Positions 1 to 7,644 of a stretch of 64,000 nt of DNA are shown here, piece after piece; position 1 is the first letter of the stretch, and each line of letters opens with the position of its first letter. The DNA is from Bdellovibrionales bacterium GWA2_49_15 (GTDB lineage Bacteria > Bdellovibrionota > Bacteriovoracia > Bacteriovoracales > Bacteriovoracaceae), in assembly GCA_001769855.1 (NCBI GenBank), contig MEPP01000021.1:248001-312000 (forward strand), written 5' to 3'. The notes under the pieces are model-generated. The model was not told the DNA's origin and ran no database searches. It saw nothing but the letters and a program-made list of their open reading frames with translations. The translations under genes and the position numbers were made by a program.

Positions 1-2
1 TT

Positions 3-434
3 TATGATAAGTTAAAAGGCCAGACCCGCGGATATGCCAGTATGGATTATGAATTTACCGGTTACAAGGCAGCCGATCTGGTTAAGCTAGATGTCCTACT
101 CAATGGTGATCCTGTGGATGCGTTGTCCCTCGTCTGTCACCGATCAAATTCCTTTTTCAAGGGCCGCGCCTTGGTGCAAAGGCTGCAAAAAAGTATCGAT
201 CGCCAGCAGTTTGATATCGCCATTCAGGCGGCCATCGGGGCCAAGATTTTGGCCCGTGAAACGGTCAAGGCCTTGCGTAAAAATGTTCTGGCAAAATGTT
301 ACGGCGGTGATATCAGTCGAAAGCGTAAGTTGCTTGAGAAACAGAAAGAAGGAAAAAAACGCATGAAGATGGTGGGAACGGTTGAAGTTCCCCAGGAAGC
401 ATTTCTGGCGGTCCTAAAGATTGATGAGGATTGA
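3..434 (+). CDS. lepA: Elongation factor 4 (LepA), C-terminal part, truncated by window start
   Basis: The reading frame is open from the first bases of the window, so the N-terminal GTPase domain lies upstream and only about 143 C-terminal residues are visible. They carry the LepA-specific C-terminal domain: a GYASMDYE segment, [33 protein letters not shown], and the lysine-rich tail containing [19 protein letters not shown] and [11 protein letters not shown]. LepA is a ribosome-associated GTPase that back-translocates or remodels stalled ribosomes. The tail matches the family closely up to the stop codon, so the gene looks intact at this end. lepB, which often follows lepA in other proteobacteria, is not next; an unrecognised gene follows after about 30 bases. 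Confidence 0.96.
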   Translation, partial: YDKLKGQTRGYASMDYEFTGYKAADLVKLDVLLNGDPVDALSLVCHRSNSFFKGRALVQRLQKSIDRQQFDIAIQAAIGAKILARETVKALRKNVLAKCYGGDISRKRKLLEKQKEGKKRMKMVGTVEVPQEAFLAVLKIDED

Positions 435-466
435 TGAGTCCGGATGTTTGATAGTCGGAGGGAGCA

Positions 467-1096
467 ATGGCGGAAATTTTCGAACATCTTGAGAAGGCCT
501 TGAAGGAATATTCCAGTGGGGACTTTTATCCCATGGTGCTTGAGGCCAAAAAAGAGTACACCATTCTGACCGGACAAATTAACGATGATGATGATGATTA
601 TGAAAACCGTGTTAACGCTTTTAATGACTGGTATGTCCTGCAATATATAATTCCCGAGTTTAAGTTTACCGTAATCGAAGAGTATGCCCGCAAGCATGGG
701 CTGCCGGATGAATTGGTTAAGGCCTATACCAATATCAACCATTCTCTTTTTCAATACGGTGGTGAAACCTTTAAGAAGGTGAAGGTCGTCAAAGATTATT
801 TACATCATGGACATAAACTTACCTTATCCAATGACAGCCCGACCCCCGGACTCCTGAAGGGGGATTTATTTACCGGAAGATTGTTGGATTATAAGGGGGA
901 GCGCTTCCTGCTCAGCGGTTTATGTATTTTGCCGAAGGAAATGGTGGGCCAGCTCGTCAGTGAGGCGCGCAAGGTGCAGCGAACCGGAAGCAGAGAGTTC
1001 GAAACTAATTTTCTCATGAAGCTGGAATATTTCAAAACGAAATGGACGCGTTACTCGCACCTGCCACCCGAGCGTATTTTTCAATTCATGGGATAA
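467..1096 (+). CDS. Conserved-looking hypothetical protein, 209 aa
   Basis: I do not recognise a domain. The ATG is preceded by a good GGAGGGAG ribosome site, and codon use matches the neighbours, so the gene looks real. The protein is soluble: no signal peptide and no membrane helix. It has an acidic run of aspartates near residues 40-45, a mainly helical, aromatic-rich middle, and a C-terminus rich in F/Y/K/R (FKTKWTRYSHLPPERIFQF). It lies 32 bases after lepA and its stop codon sits only three bases before the ATG of the next, glycosyltransferase-like gene, so the three are probably cotranscribed. Function unknown; the coupling to a sugar-transfer gene is the only clue. Confidence 0.72.
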   Translation: MAEIFEHLEKALKEYSSGDFYPMVLEAKKEYTILTGQINDDDDDYENRVNAFNDWYVLQYIIPEFKFTVIEEYARKHGLPDELVKAYTNINHSLFQYGGETFKKVKVVKDYLHHGHKLTLSNDSPTPGLLKGDLFTGRLLDYKGERFLLSGLCILPKEMVGQLVSEARKVQRTGSREFETNFLMKLEYFKTKWTRYSHLPPERIFQFMG

Positions 1097-1099
1097 GTG

Positions 1100-2146
1100 A
1101 TGGTGCGACTGTTCGGTTTTACCCTTCTAAGAAATGGCATTAAATACGATTACTCATTTCGAGAGTCACTTGGCTCACTTGCCTCTGTCTGTGAAAAAAC
1201 CTATCTGGCACTCGGGGCCAGTGAGGACGGTACTGAAGATGCCGTAGGTCAGCTGGGGGGAATCGAGATCATACCCACTGTTTGGGATGAAAAATCGCGG
1301 CAGGGCGGGGTCATCTTGTCGGAGCAAACCAACATCGCCCTTAACCATCTGCGCACGCGGGAGAAGACGACGCCCGAGGCCTGGGGTTTTTATCTTCAGG
1401 CCGATGAAGTTCTGCATGAAGACGATTTTGCTCTGATTCGTTCCGATCTGGAAAAGGCCCATGCAGAGGGGGCAGATGCGGTGGCCTTTCGCTATTTGCA
1501 TTTTTGGCAAACTCACCGACAACTGGCGATCAATAAAAAATGGTACCCGCAAGAGATTCGCGCCATCAAGCTGGATTCGGCCCTGGAGAGCTGGGGGGAT
1601 GCCCAGGGTTTTCGTCCGGCGCAAAAAATTTTTTACTCTGATGCTCGGATTTTTCATTATGGTCATGTGCGCGAAGCCGAGTCCTATAAGATTAAGAAGC
1701 AGGATATTTTGAAGCTGTATCATAGCGACAGTCGGCTGCCCAAATATCAGAAACGCGAGAAACGTTTTGATGCCATCACTGAGGTCATCGCTTATCTTGG
1801 CACGCACCCCAAATTTATGAAGGAACGGATCATTAGATTGGAAAATTTTTGGATTCCAGAAAAACAATCCCGAATTTTTATTGCAGCCAACCCCGCTCTC
1901 TTTTCATCCAAACTTGTGTCTCAAATCTTGGTCGAGCAAATAGAATGGTGTTCAAATCCATGGAAAATCCCGCTCAAAGAGTGGAGCAAGGTCATCATTC
2001 CTTTTCCAAGCCGCTTGCAGAAAGTGTTTTATAGTTCGAGGATTCCCTTGAAAATGCGTAGTAAGTTGGCCCTTCCCTGGCCTCCAGACTTTCTTCTGAC
2101 TCTCAAATTATCTGAAAAAGGTATTGGACTGCTTCCCCTACACTAA
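1100..2146 (+). CDS. Glycosyltransferase-like protein (family 2-like), paralogue of the gene at 6001-6897
   Basis: The N-terminus (LFGFTLLRNGIKYDYSFRES) and the later YLQADEVLHEDD segment resemble GT-A-fold family 2 glycosyltransferases, where an acidic DxD-like site binds the nucleotide-sugar metal; here QADEV would take that place. The segments LSEQTNIAL, YLHFW, DAQGF, an HYGHVRE motif and LYHSD recur in the same order in the minus-strand protein at 6001-6897, so the two are paralogues. I use the ATG at 1100 because GGGA lies six bases upstream; a GTG three bases earlier is possible. The 3' end overlaps the convergent flippase-like gene by nine bases. The donor and acceptor sugars cannot be read from the sequence; an envelope polysaccharide role fits the neighbouring UDP-glucose dehydrogenase. 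Confidence 0.72.
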   Translation: MVRLFGFTLLRNGIKYDYSFRESLGSLASVCEKTYLALGASEDGTEDAVGQLGGIEIIPTVWDEKSRQGGVILSEQTNIALNHLRTREKTTPEAWGFYLQADEVLHEDDFALIRSDLEKAHAEGADAVAFRYLHFWQTHRQLAINKKWYPQEIRAIKLDSALESWGDAQGFRPAQKIFYSDARIFHYGHVREAESYKIKKQDILKLYHSDSRLPKYQKREKRFDAITEVIAYLGTHPKFMKERIIRLENFWIPEKQSRIFIAANPALFSSKLVSQILVEQIEWCSNPWKIPLKEWSKVIIPFPSRLQKVFYSSRIPLKMRSKLALPWPPDFLLTLKLSEKGIGLLPLH

Positions 2147-3193
2147 TGATTTGTCTGGCTCGCCTTCTTCCACAGGGGGATGGGCCTTAAACATGAGATA
2201 GGGGAAAACACCCATCAAGTTAATTGAGACGGTAATGATGAAATAGAGATTGAAGAGGGAAGCACCGTTGAAAGTCCCATAAAGTTTAAAGAGACCATCG
2301 AAGATGGCATGGCCGACGCCAAGCCCTGCGGGAGAGATGGGAACCGCCACGGCCATCATCCCTACGGGCATAAAAGTAAAAATGTGGGGGAAGCTGATCG
2401 GCACCTGATAAAATGGGGCGGTGATGGACCAAAAACCTAAAATATTAAAAAACTGCGAACATAAGCTCATGCCAAGGCATAGAAGAATAGTCCCGTGGGA
2501 TTGTCCCATCAGCCAAACTTGCTCCAGGGTTTTGTGAATGCGCTCCCCTAAAAATGGGACTCGCAAGGTCCAAGGTAAAATTTTGGCCTGGATGGTCTTG
2601 GGGAGAAAGATGGACAAGAAAAAGATAAAAACGCCGATGAAGAGTAAAAAGTTAAAATGAATTAAGTGTGCCAGACTGGGGGAGATCGCGGTGACCTCGC
2701 GGTATGAATAGAGGCTGAAGCCACCTAGCAAAAAGAGCAGGCCGATTAACCCGATAATTCTATCCATCAGAACCGACATAATCAGGAAGGTCTTGGTCAG
2801 TTTGGGGTCTAGGTGCTTGGCGTAAAATATTTTCAAGATATCCCCAGTGACAGCACCAGGCAAAACAGAGCTAAAAAAAAGTCCGATCCAGCTCAGCTTC
2901 AAAATGGGCACAAAGGGGAGATTGCGACCGGCCTTGATCTCCACCAATTTTTTCCAGCGCCATGCGCCGAAAAGGTTGGTTGTGAGCACTAAAAAGATCG
3001 TCAGCATGGGCCATTTTGGATCTTGGAAGGCCTTACCTATCAGACTAAAGTCGAGCTTCCCCTGATGGATGAGCCAAAAGAGAATGGCGGCCGCAAAAAG
3101 TAGTTTTAAAAGAATCTTCACGATATACCCTATCTGTCCTTTCCATAAAAATAATACCCATTTTGTGGCCTTTTCCTTAGAATGTAAGGCCAT
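2138..3193 (-). CDS. Flippase-like integral membrane protein (lysylphosphatidylglycerol synthase transmembrane / YbhN / AglD-like)
   Basis: About 350 residues with seven to eight hydrophobic helices. The family signature is visible: WRWKKL followed by a helix, LSWIGLFFSSVLPGAVTGDILK, MDRIIGLIGL, and a late PVGMMAVAVPISPAGLGVGHA segment. This group (UPF0104, flippase-like domain) occurs in glycan and lipid biosynthesis loci and is thought to help move lipid-linked precursors or lipids across the inner membrane, but biochemical proof is thin. I prefer the ATG at 3193; an ATG at 3223 would add ten residues but would overlap the ribosome site of the divergent ugd gene. Any promoter must then lie inside ugd. 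The gene fits the surrounding envelope-sugar set. Confidence 0.82.
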   Translation of the reverse strand: MALHSKEKATKWVLFLWKGQIGYIVKILLKLLFAAAILFWLIHQGKLDFSLIGKAFQDPKWPMLTIFLVLTTNLFGAWRWKKLVEIKAGRNLPFVPILKLSWIGLFFSSVLPGAVTGDILKIFYAKHLDPKLTKTFLIMSVLMDRIIGLIGLLFLLGGFSLYSYREVTAISPSLAHLIHFNFLLFIGVFIFFLSIFLPKTIQAKILPWTLRVPFLGERIHKTLEQVWLMGQSHGTILLCLGMSLCSQFFNILGFWSITAPFYQVPISFPHIFTFMPVGMMAVAVPISPAGLGVGHAIFDGLFKLYGTFNGASLFNLYFIITVSINLMGVFPYLMFKAHPPVEEGEPDKSLV

Positions 3194-3225
3194 ATGATGA
3201 TTTTTTCTTGCGATTGGAGGCATTG

Positions 3226-4548
3226 ATGAAAGTTTCAGTGATTGGAACTGGCTATGTGGGTCTCGTGACAGGAACTTGCTTTGCCGAACTTGGTCACCAT
3301 GTCACATGTATTGATATAGATGAAAAAAAGATTCAGATTTTAAGAGATGGCAAATGCCCCATTTACGAGCCGGGTTTGCAAGAACTTATTGATCGAAATG
3401 TTAAGGCCCGACGTTTGGCCTTTGCCAACGATTACTCCTCTGTCGCCAGCTCTAAAACGGTTTTTTTGGCGGTGGGAACTCCCTCGCAAGAAAATGGTGA
3501 CGCGGATTTAAGCTACCTGCGGGAAGCCGCCATTACCGTGGCAAAAACTTTGGACGAGAATGGAATCGTGGTGATCAAATCGACTGTTCCCGTCGGCACG
3601 TCAAAGGAAATCAAGGAATTAATCGGCAAGCATACCAGGAGCAAATTCCATTTGGTGAGCAATCCTGAGTTTCTCAAGGAAGGGACGGCGGTTGAGGATT
3701 TTATGCGACCGGACCGAGTCATTATTGGCCATGCCGATCCTGAGGCCGCGCTAGTGATGGAAGAGCTCTATGCTCCGCTTGTTCGTCAGGGAAATCCCAT
3801 TTTCAAAATGTCCAACCTTTCGGCCGAGGTGGCCAAGTATGCTGCCAATTGTTTTTTGGCAACAAAGATTTCCTTCATCAATGAGATTGCAAAATTTTGT
3901 GATTTGAGTGGGGCGGATATTGAAGAAGTACGGCGCGGAATAATGTCCGACAAGCGCATCGGTTCTCACTTCCTTTATCCCGGTCCGGGCTATGGCGGGA
4001 GCTGTTTTCCCAAAGATGTCAAGGCCCTGGTTTCCACGGCGCAAAAGCTGGGAATGAATCTGTCGATTGTGGAGGCGGTGGAGAAGGTTAATAAGCAGCA
4101 AAAAACCTATATGTTCGCCAAAATCATGAAGCATTTTAAAAATGATTTGAAGGGCAAGACCTTTGGGATTTGGGGAGTCGCTTTCAAACCCAATACGGAC
4201 GATATCCGAGAGGCCCCGGCGATTGAAACTGTTTTAAGTCTGCTCCGCGCCGGTGCTCAGATCAGAATTTACGATCCTGTGGCCTCAGAGAATTTTATGG
4301 CCTTGATCAGTCAGTATAGCGAGGCGAAGGGGAAGGTGAAGGCCTGTATCGATAAGTATGAGGTTTTGGATCATGCCTCTGGCGTTGTGGTAATGACGGA
4401 GTGGCGTGAATTTAAAGTTCCGGACTTTGAGCTTTTGAAGGCCAACATGAAAGAACGAGTCATCTTCGATGCCCGCAATATCTATATTCCCCAAGAAGTT
4501 GAAGCACAGGGCTTCACCTATTATGCGATAGGAAGACAATGGAAGTAA
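3226..4548 (+). CDS. ugd: UDP-glucose 6-dehydrogenase
   Basis: Oxidises UDP-glucose to UDP-glucuronate with two NAD+, feeding acidic polysaccharide and lipid A sugar synthesis. The 440-residue protein starts with the Rossmann motif VIGTGYVGL, carries VGTPSQENGDADL, KSTVPVGTS, SNPEFLKEGTAVEDF and RPDRVIIG, and has the catalytic cysteine at residue 260 in GPGYGGSCFPKD. The C-terminal UDP-binding half includes GKTFGIWGVAFKPNTDDIREAP. The ATG at 3226 is chosen because GGAGG ends five bases upstream; an in-frame ATG at 3208 lacks a site. The gene overlaps the next one (amidase) by ten bases, so the two are translationally coupled. All catalytic motifs are present. Confidence 0.97.
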   Translation: MKVSVIGTGYVGLVTGTCFAELGHHVTCIDIDEKKIQILRDGKCPIYEPGLQELIDRNVKARRLAFANDYSSVASSKTVFLAVGTPSQENGDADLSYLREAAITVAKTLDENGIVVIKSTVPVGTSKEIKELIGKHTRSKFHLVSNPEFLKEGTAVEDFMRPDRVIIGHADPEAALVMEELYAPLVRQGNPIFKMSNLSAEVAKYAANCFLATKISFINEIAKFCDLSGADIEEVRRGIMSDKRIGSHFLYPGPGYGGSCFPKDVKALVSTAQKLGMNLSIVEAVEKVNKQQKTYMFAKIMKHFKNDLKGKTFGIWGVAFKPNTDDIREAPAIETVLSLLRAGAQIRIYDPVASENFMALISQYSEAKGKVKACIDKYEVLDHASGVVVMTEWREFKVPDFELLKANMKERVIFDARNIYIPQEVEAQGFTYYAIGRQWK

Positions 4549-5330
4549 AAGTTGCCATTCTCCAACTCAACTCAAAGTTGGATTTTAAAGAAAATCTTCT
4601 TTCCATTCAAAGACTCATCTCCGAGGCATGCGAGCTTGGGATCAAATATCTTTTTTTGCCTGAATGTTTTTATTCCATGTCCGATGGCACCAAGCCAACA
4701 CCTCATCTCGTCACCTTTGCCAATGAGCACTTCAAACACATTCAGAAGTTAGCTTCCGATAATCACGTTTTTTTGTTGGGCGGTTCGGTCGCCTTTCTTG
4801 AAGATGATAAAGTTTTAAATCGCTCTTTAAATTTTGATGATCAGGGAAGGCTTCTCGGGTATTACGATAAGATGCATTTGTTTGCCTGTGATTTAAAAGA
4901 GGGGAATCGGGCCAATACAATTACGGAGTCTGATATCTATACGCCTGGAAAAACGCCCAAGCTAATTCAAGCAGGCCCGCTTAAAATTGGTTTATCAATT
5001 TGCTTTGATCTTCGTTATCCGGACATGTTTCGCCAGTACGTTTTGGATGGGGCACAAATCTTGAGTGTCAGTGCCGCTTTTACCGTGCCGACGGGCAAGG
5101 CCCATTGGCATACTCTGCTGCGAGCGAGGGCGATTGAGAACCAGTGCTTTGTTCTTGCACCGGCCCAATATGGAAGGCATAATGAGAAGATAGAAACATT
5201 TGGCCACTCGCTTATTATCGGCCCTTGGGGCGATGTGCTTGCCGATGGCGGCGAAGGCGAGAAGCTTGTTTGGGCCACATTGGATTTAGCACAAATTAAG
5301 GCCGTACGTTCGGCCGTCAAAGTTTTTTAG
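4539..5330 (+). CDS. Carbon-nitrogen hydrolase of the Nit1/NitFhit group (probable deaminated glutathione amidase)
   Basis: A 263-residue nitrilase-superfamily enzyme with the Glu-Lys-Cys triad in place: Glu in LFLPECFY, Lys in YDKMHLF, Cys in SICFDLRYPD. The combination YDKMHLFACDL and CFDLRYPDMFR is typical of the Nit1/YbeM branch, which hydrolyses deaminated glutathione or omega-amides in metabolite repair, rather than of true nitrilases. The start overlaps the 3' end of ugd. The stop is followed within 11 bases by the OmpR-type regulator, so the three genes form a likely operon. The exact substrate is inferred from family resemblance only. Confidence 0.88.
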   Translation: MEVKVAILQLNSKLDFKENLLSIQRLISEACELGIKYLFLPECFYSMSDGTKPTPHLVTFANEHFKHIQKLASDNHVFLLGGSVAFLEDDKVLNRSLNFDDQGRLLGYYDKMHLFACDLKEGNRANTITESDIYTPGKTPKLIQAGPLKIGLSICFDLRYPDMFRQYVLDGAQILSVSAAFTVPTGKAHWHTLLRARAIENQCFVLAPAQYGRHNEKIETFGHSLIIGPWGDVLADGGEGEKLVWATLDLAQIKAVRSAVKVF

Positions 5331-5341
5331 GAGTTGAATTC

Positions 5342-6004
5342 TTGCGCACCATTTTGATTATTGAGGATAGTGAAGATCAGCGTAACTTGTTGGGAAGCTT
5401 ACTTGGCAGCCGATATCGACTTTTTATGGAAGGCACGGCTGAAGAAGGCCTGAAACGCGCTTTGGTTGTGAAGCCTGAGCTGATTCTCCTCGATCTGGGT
5501 CTCCCCGAGATGGATGGCTACGAATTGTGCAATCGAATTCGATCCATTCCGGATTTGGAATCGGTGCCAATTATTATCTTGTCAGGTCAGCAGGGGGTTG
5601 AGGCCCATTCCAAGGCGTATCGTTTAGGCGCGGATAACTACCTGGAAAAACCATTTGAGAAAGAAGAGCTGCTGGCAATCATTGAATCGAAGTTAAAATA
5701 TGCCAATAAGTTAATGCGAAAAACTATTGGTAATCTCACCGTCGACCTCAAAAATGGTGCCGCGATGATCAACGGAGAGAAGCTCGATTTAACTCCCAAA
5801 GAGTTCAAAATTCTGGCGATTCTCTGGGAGAGCGTGGATCAGGTGGTCTCACGGGAAGCCATTTTAAAATATGTATGGGACAAAACCCATGTCTCCGATC
5901 GTGTCATTGACAATCATGTCACGGCCCTCAGGAAAAAAATCAAAGAGGCATCCGTGCGCATTGAAAGTATCTACGCTCAGGGTTACAAGCTGCTCTCGAA
6001 CTAG
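5342..6004 (+). CDS. OmpR/PhoB-family response regulator, orphan
   Basis: Residues 1-120 form a receiver domain with the acidic pair E8/D9, phospho-acceptor D51 (LLDLGLPEMDG), S81 and K103 (EKPF). Residues about 128-220 form a winged-helix OmpR-type DNA-binding domain (LTPKEFKILAILWE, VVSREAILKYVW, RVIDNHVTALRKKI, GYKL). No histidine kinase gene lies nearby, so its partner must be elsewhere. Translation starts at a TTG, chosen because TAGGAG sits seven bases upstream and no ATG exists before the conserved first strand. The gene converges with the glycosyltransferase-like gene on the minus strand, the two stop codons sharing the palindrome CTAG at 6001-6004. The targets are unknown; the operon partners are ugd and a Nit amidase. 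Confidence 0.95.
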   Translation: MRTILIIEDSEDQRNLLGSLLGSRYRLFMEGTAEEGLKRALVVKPELILLDLGLPEMDGYELCNRIRSIPDLESVPIIILSGQQGVEAHSKAYRLGADNYLEKPFEKEELLAIIESKLKYANKLMRKTIGNLTVDLKNGAAMINGEKLDLTPKEFKILAILWESVDQVVSREAILKYVWDKTHVSDRVIDNHVTALRKKIKEASVRIESIYAQGYKLLSN

Positions 6005-6897
6005 ATTTTTTTTATCACCTTAAATCCCTTGTACTCTCCCAGGCGAAACCCCGTCATCTTTTCAAGTGCATCCGACAAGGCAAGTCCAAGATCTGAGATC
6101 TGAAAGGATAATGGTAGCTGCATGATATCGAGAGGATTGTGATGGGCGAGGGTCCAGGCCTGCATGCAGCGGGGATGTGTTTGGTTAAAACGCTCCAGAC
6201 CCCAAACTCGCTGATAGGTGAAATCAGGGTTTTCAAACTGGTCACCGTGATAAAGTTTGCCGAAGCTTTTGACTTTTTTGTTCATGACAATTTCTTTTCT
6301 GGCCCAACCATAGTGATAGATGGAAGCCGCAATTTGAGCACAGGGAATTTTAGCGCCACCCGGATAGCGAAATCCTTGGGCGTCCAACCAGCTCACAATA
6401 TTTTTGCCGTTGCGAATAAGTCGCACCTCGCGGCGATAGACTTTGCGGGTTCGGCGAATAATGTCGATGTTGCCGTAGAAGTGAAGATAATTGTAGATCA
6501 GTCCATCGAGAGCTGAGTTTTGGTCGAGGCACGTAACCCCTGCCGAAATCAAGGGCAGATCTTTTTCATGGATGGCCTCATCGCCTTGGATATACTGGCA
6601 ATACTCGCCCTGGCATGCCTTGAGCGCGATATTGGTTTGCTCGGAGAGGACGAGTCCCTGCTCCTTTTGGAGAGGATTCCAATAGCTTTTTAAAATTTTA
6701 TATTTTGCACCTTTCAGATTATTTTCCAGATGCTGAAAGGTGCCATCGTCTTTTTTTAGGTCTGGATCATCAAAACCAACATTGACAATAATTTCATCAC
6801 AAAATGGGTCAATACTCTGAATACTTTCCAAAAATGGATAACCCAGAGTCAAGCCGTGCTTGATAAAGGTGAATCCTGAAATTTTGATTTGTGACAT
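6001..6897 (-). CDS. Glycosyltransferase-like protein, paralogue of the gene at 1100-2146
   Basis: About 298 residues from the ATG at 6897, starting MSQIKISGFTFIKHG. A longer reading from 6948 would overlap the rsmE-like stop and adds non-conserved residues. The sequence shares an ordered set of motifs with the plus-strand protein at 1100-2146: LSEQTNIAL, QGDEAIHEKD (in place of QADEVLHEDD), YLHFYG, EVRLIRNGK, DAQGFR, YHYGWARKE and LYHGDQF. GDEAIHE could be the metal/nucleotide-sugar site of a GT-A fold. It is the last gene of the minus-strand unit GT4 - rsmE-like - this gene. Sugar specificity cannot be told; an envelope polysaccharide role is inferred from context. Confidence 0.72.
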   Translation of the reverse strand: MSQIKISGFTFIKHGLTLGYPFLESIQSIDPFCDEIIVNVGFDDPDLKKDDGTFQHLENNLKGAKYKILKSYWNPLQKEQGLVLSEQTNIALKACQGEYCQYIQGDEAIHEKDLPLISAGVTCLDQNSALDGLIYNYLHFYGNIDIIRRTRKVYRREVRLIRNGKNIVSWLDAQGFRYPGGAKIPCAQIAASIYHYGWARKEIVMNKKVKSFGKLYHGDQFENPDFTYQRVWGLERFNQTHPRCMQAWTLAHHNPLDIMQLPLSFQISDLGLALSDALEKMTGFRLGEYKGFKVIKKI

Positions 6898-6904
6898 AGA
6901 ACGA

Positions 6905-7633
6905 TTATGCCAGAAAAAAGCGTCGGGCGTGAAGCTGGGAAAGTGCACTAATAACGGCCACCTCTATGCGTAAGATTGAGGGATAAACCTTGACCGGTGT
7001 CATGCCCATCTTAAGAAAGCGCGCTTCCTCTTCTATGGTTAGGCCTCGTTCTGGACCAAAGACCAATGTTACCTCTGCCGCTTCGAGCTTAGTGGTAAAT
7101 AAGGTTTGTCGCCCCGTGGTCGAGCAGAGAATGGCGGGTGAGTCGGGAGCTTGGGTGGGAAAATAGGGCGATACGGTTACCTGGGGCAGCTGAAAGTAAA
7201 TTCCTGATTGGGCCAAACCGAGGGCCAGATGATGGCGTTGATTTTCCGGTTCAAAGATCTTTGAAGTCAGGTAACTTTTTTCTGAAAGTTCGGCCTTGAA
7301 AAAGCGAATCCTGCCGACTCTCATGGCGGTGGCATATTCAAAAATCTTTTTAACCGTTTGCGGTCGGCAGGCCCCGACCCAGATCTCATCGACAAGATAC
7401 TGTTTCTTGTCCTGGTCTATTGGGGACACACACAGTCGCAGACTGCTTTCATCAAGGTGGAGAATCTTGGCCTCTCCGAGACCGGAATTGATGGCAACAA
7501 TTCGAATATCATCACCGACCTGGGCCTTCAGAACCTCACGGACGTGTTTGGGGCGCAAATCATCATGAAGCACAATTTCGCGATCATGACGAAGAGAAGC
7601 AATTTCTTCTGGATACAAAAAGACTCGATTCAT
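6905..7633 (-). CDS. rsmE: RsmE-like 16S rRNA uridine-N3 methyltransferase, with atypical motifs
   Basis: RsmE methylates U1498 of 16S rRNA using S-adenosylmethionine and has an N-terminal PUA-like domain and a C-terminal SPOUT trefoil knot. Both are recognisable: HVREVLKAQVGDDIRI at residues 30-45, then WVGACRPQTVKKIFEYATAMRVGRI, and the knot segments LVFGPERGLTIEE and SILRIEVAVISAL. Length (242 aa) is normal. Two knot motifs differ from the family: GPEGG is GPERG, and the usual LGxxILRxETA is YPSILRIEVA, so the threonine and glycine that line the cofactor pocket are changed. Activity is therefore uncertain. The gene lies 11 bases after the GT4 gene and seven before the next gene in the same unit. 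Confidence 0.85.
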   Translation of the reverse strand: MNRVFLYPEEIASLRHDREIVLHDDLRPKHVREVLKAQVGDDIRIVAINSGLGEAKILHLDESSLRLCVSPIDQDKKQYLVDEIWVGACRPQTVKKIFEYATAMRVGRIRFFKAELSEKSYLTSKIFEPENQRHHLALGLAQSGIYFQLPQVTVSPYFPTQAPDSPAILCSTTGRQTLFTTKLEAAEVTLVFGPERGLTIEEEARFLKMGMTPVKVYPSILRIEVAVISALSQLHARRFFLA

Positions 7634-7644
7634 GCCGTAGAGTT

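Noticed and set aside
299-754. Antisense open frame of about 150 codons over lepA and the next gene
   Set aside because: It lies opposite well-supported genes and has no ribosome site or family resemblance.
1175-1867. Antisense open frame of about 230 codons inside the glycosyltransferase-like gene
   Set aside because: It mirrors codon structure of the true gene and shows no recognisable protein pattern.
6001-6004. Shared CTAG stop palindrome as a functional element
   Set aside because: A two-gene convergent overlap of stop codons needs no special function.
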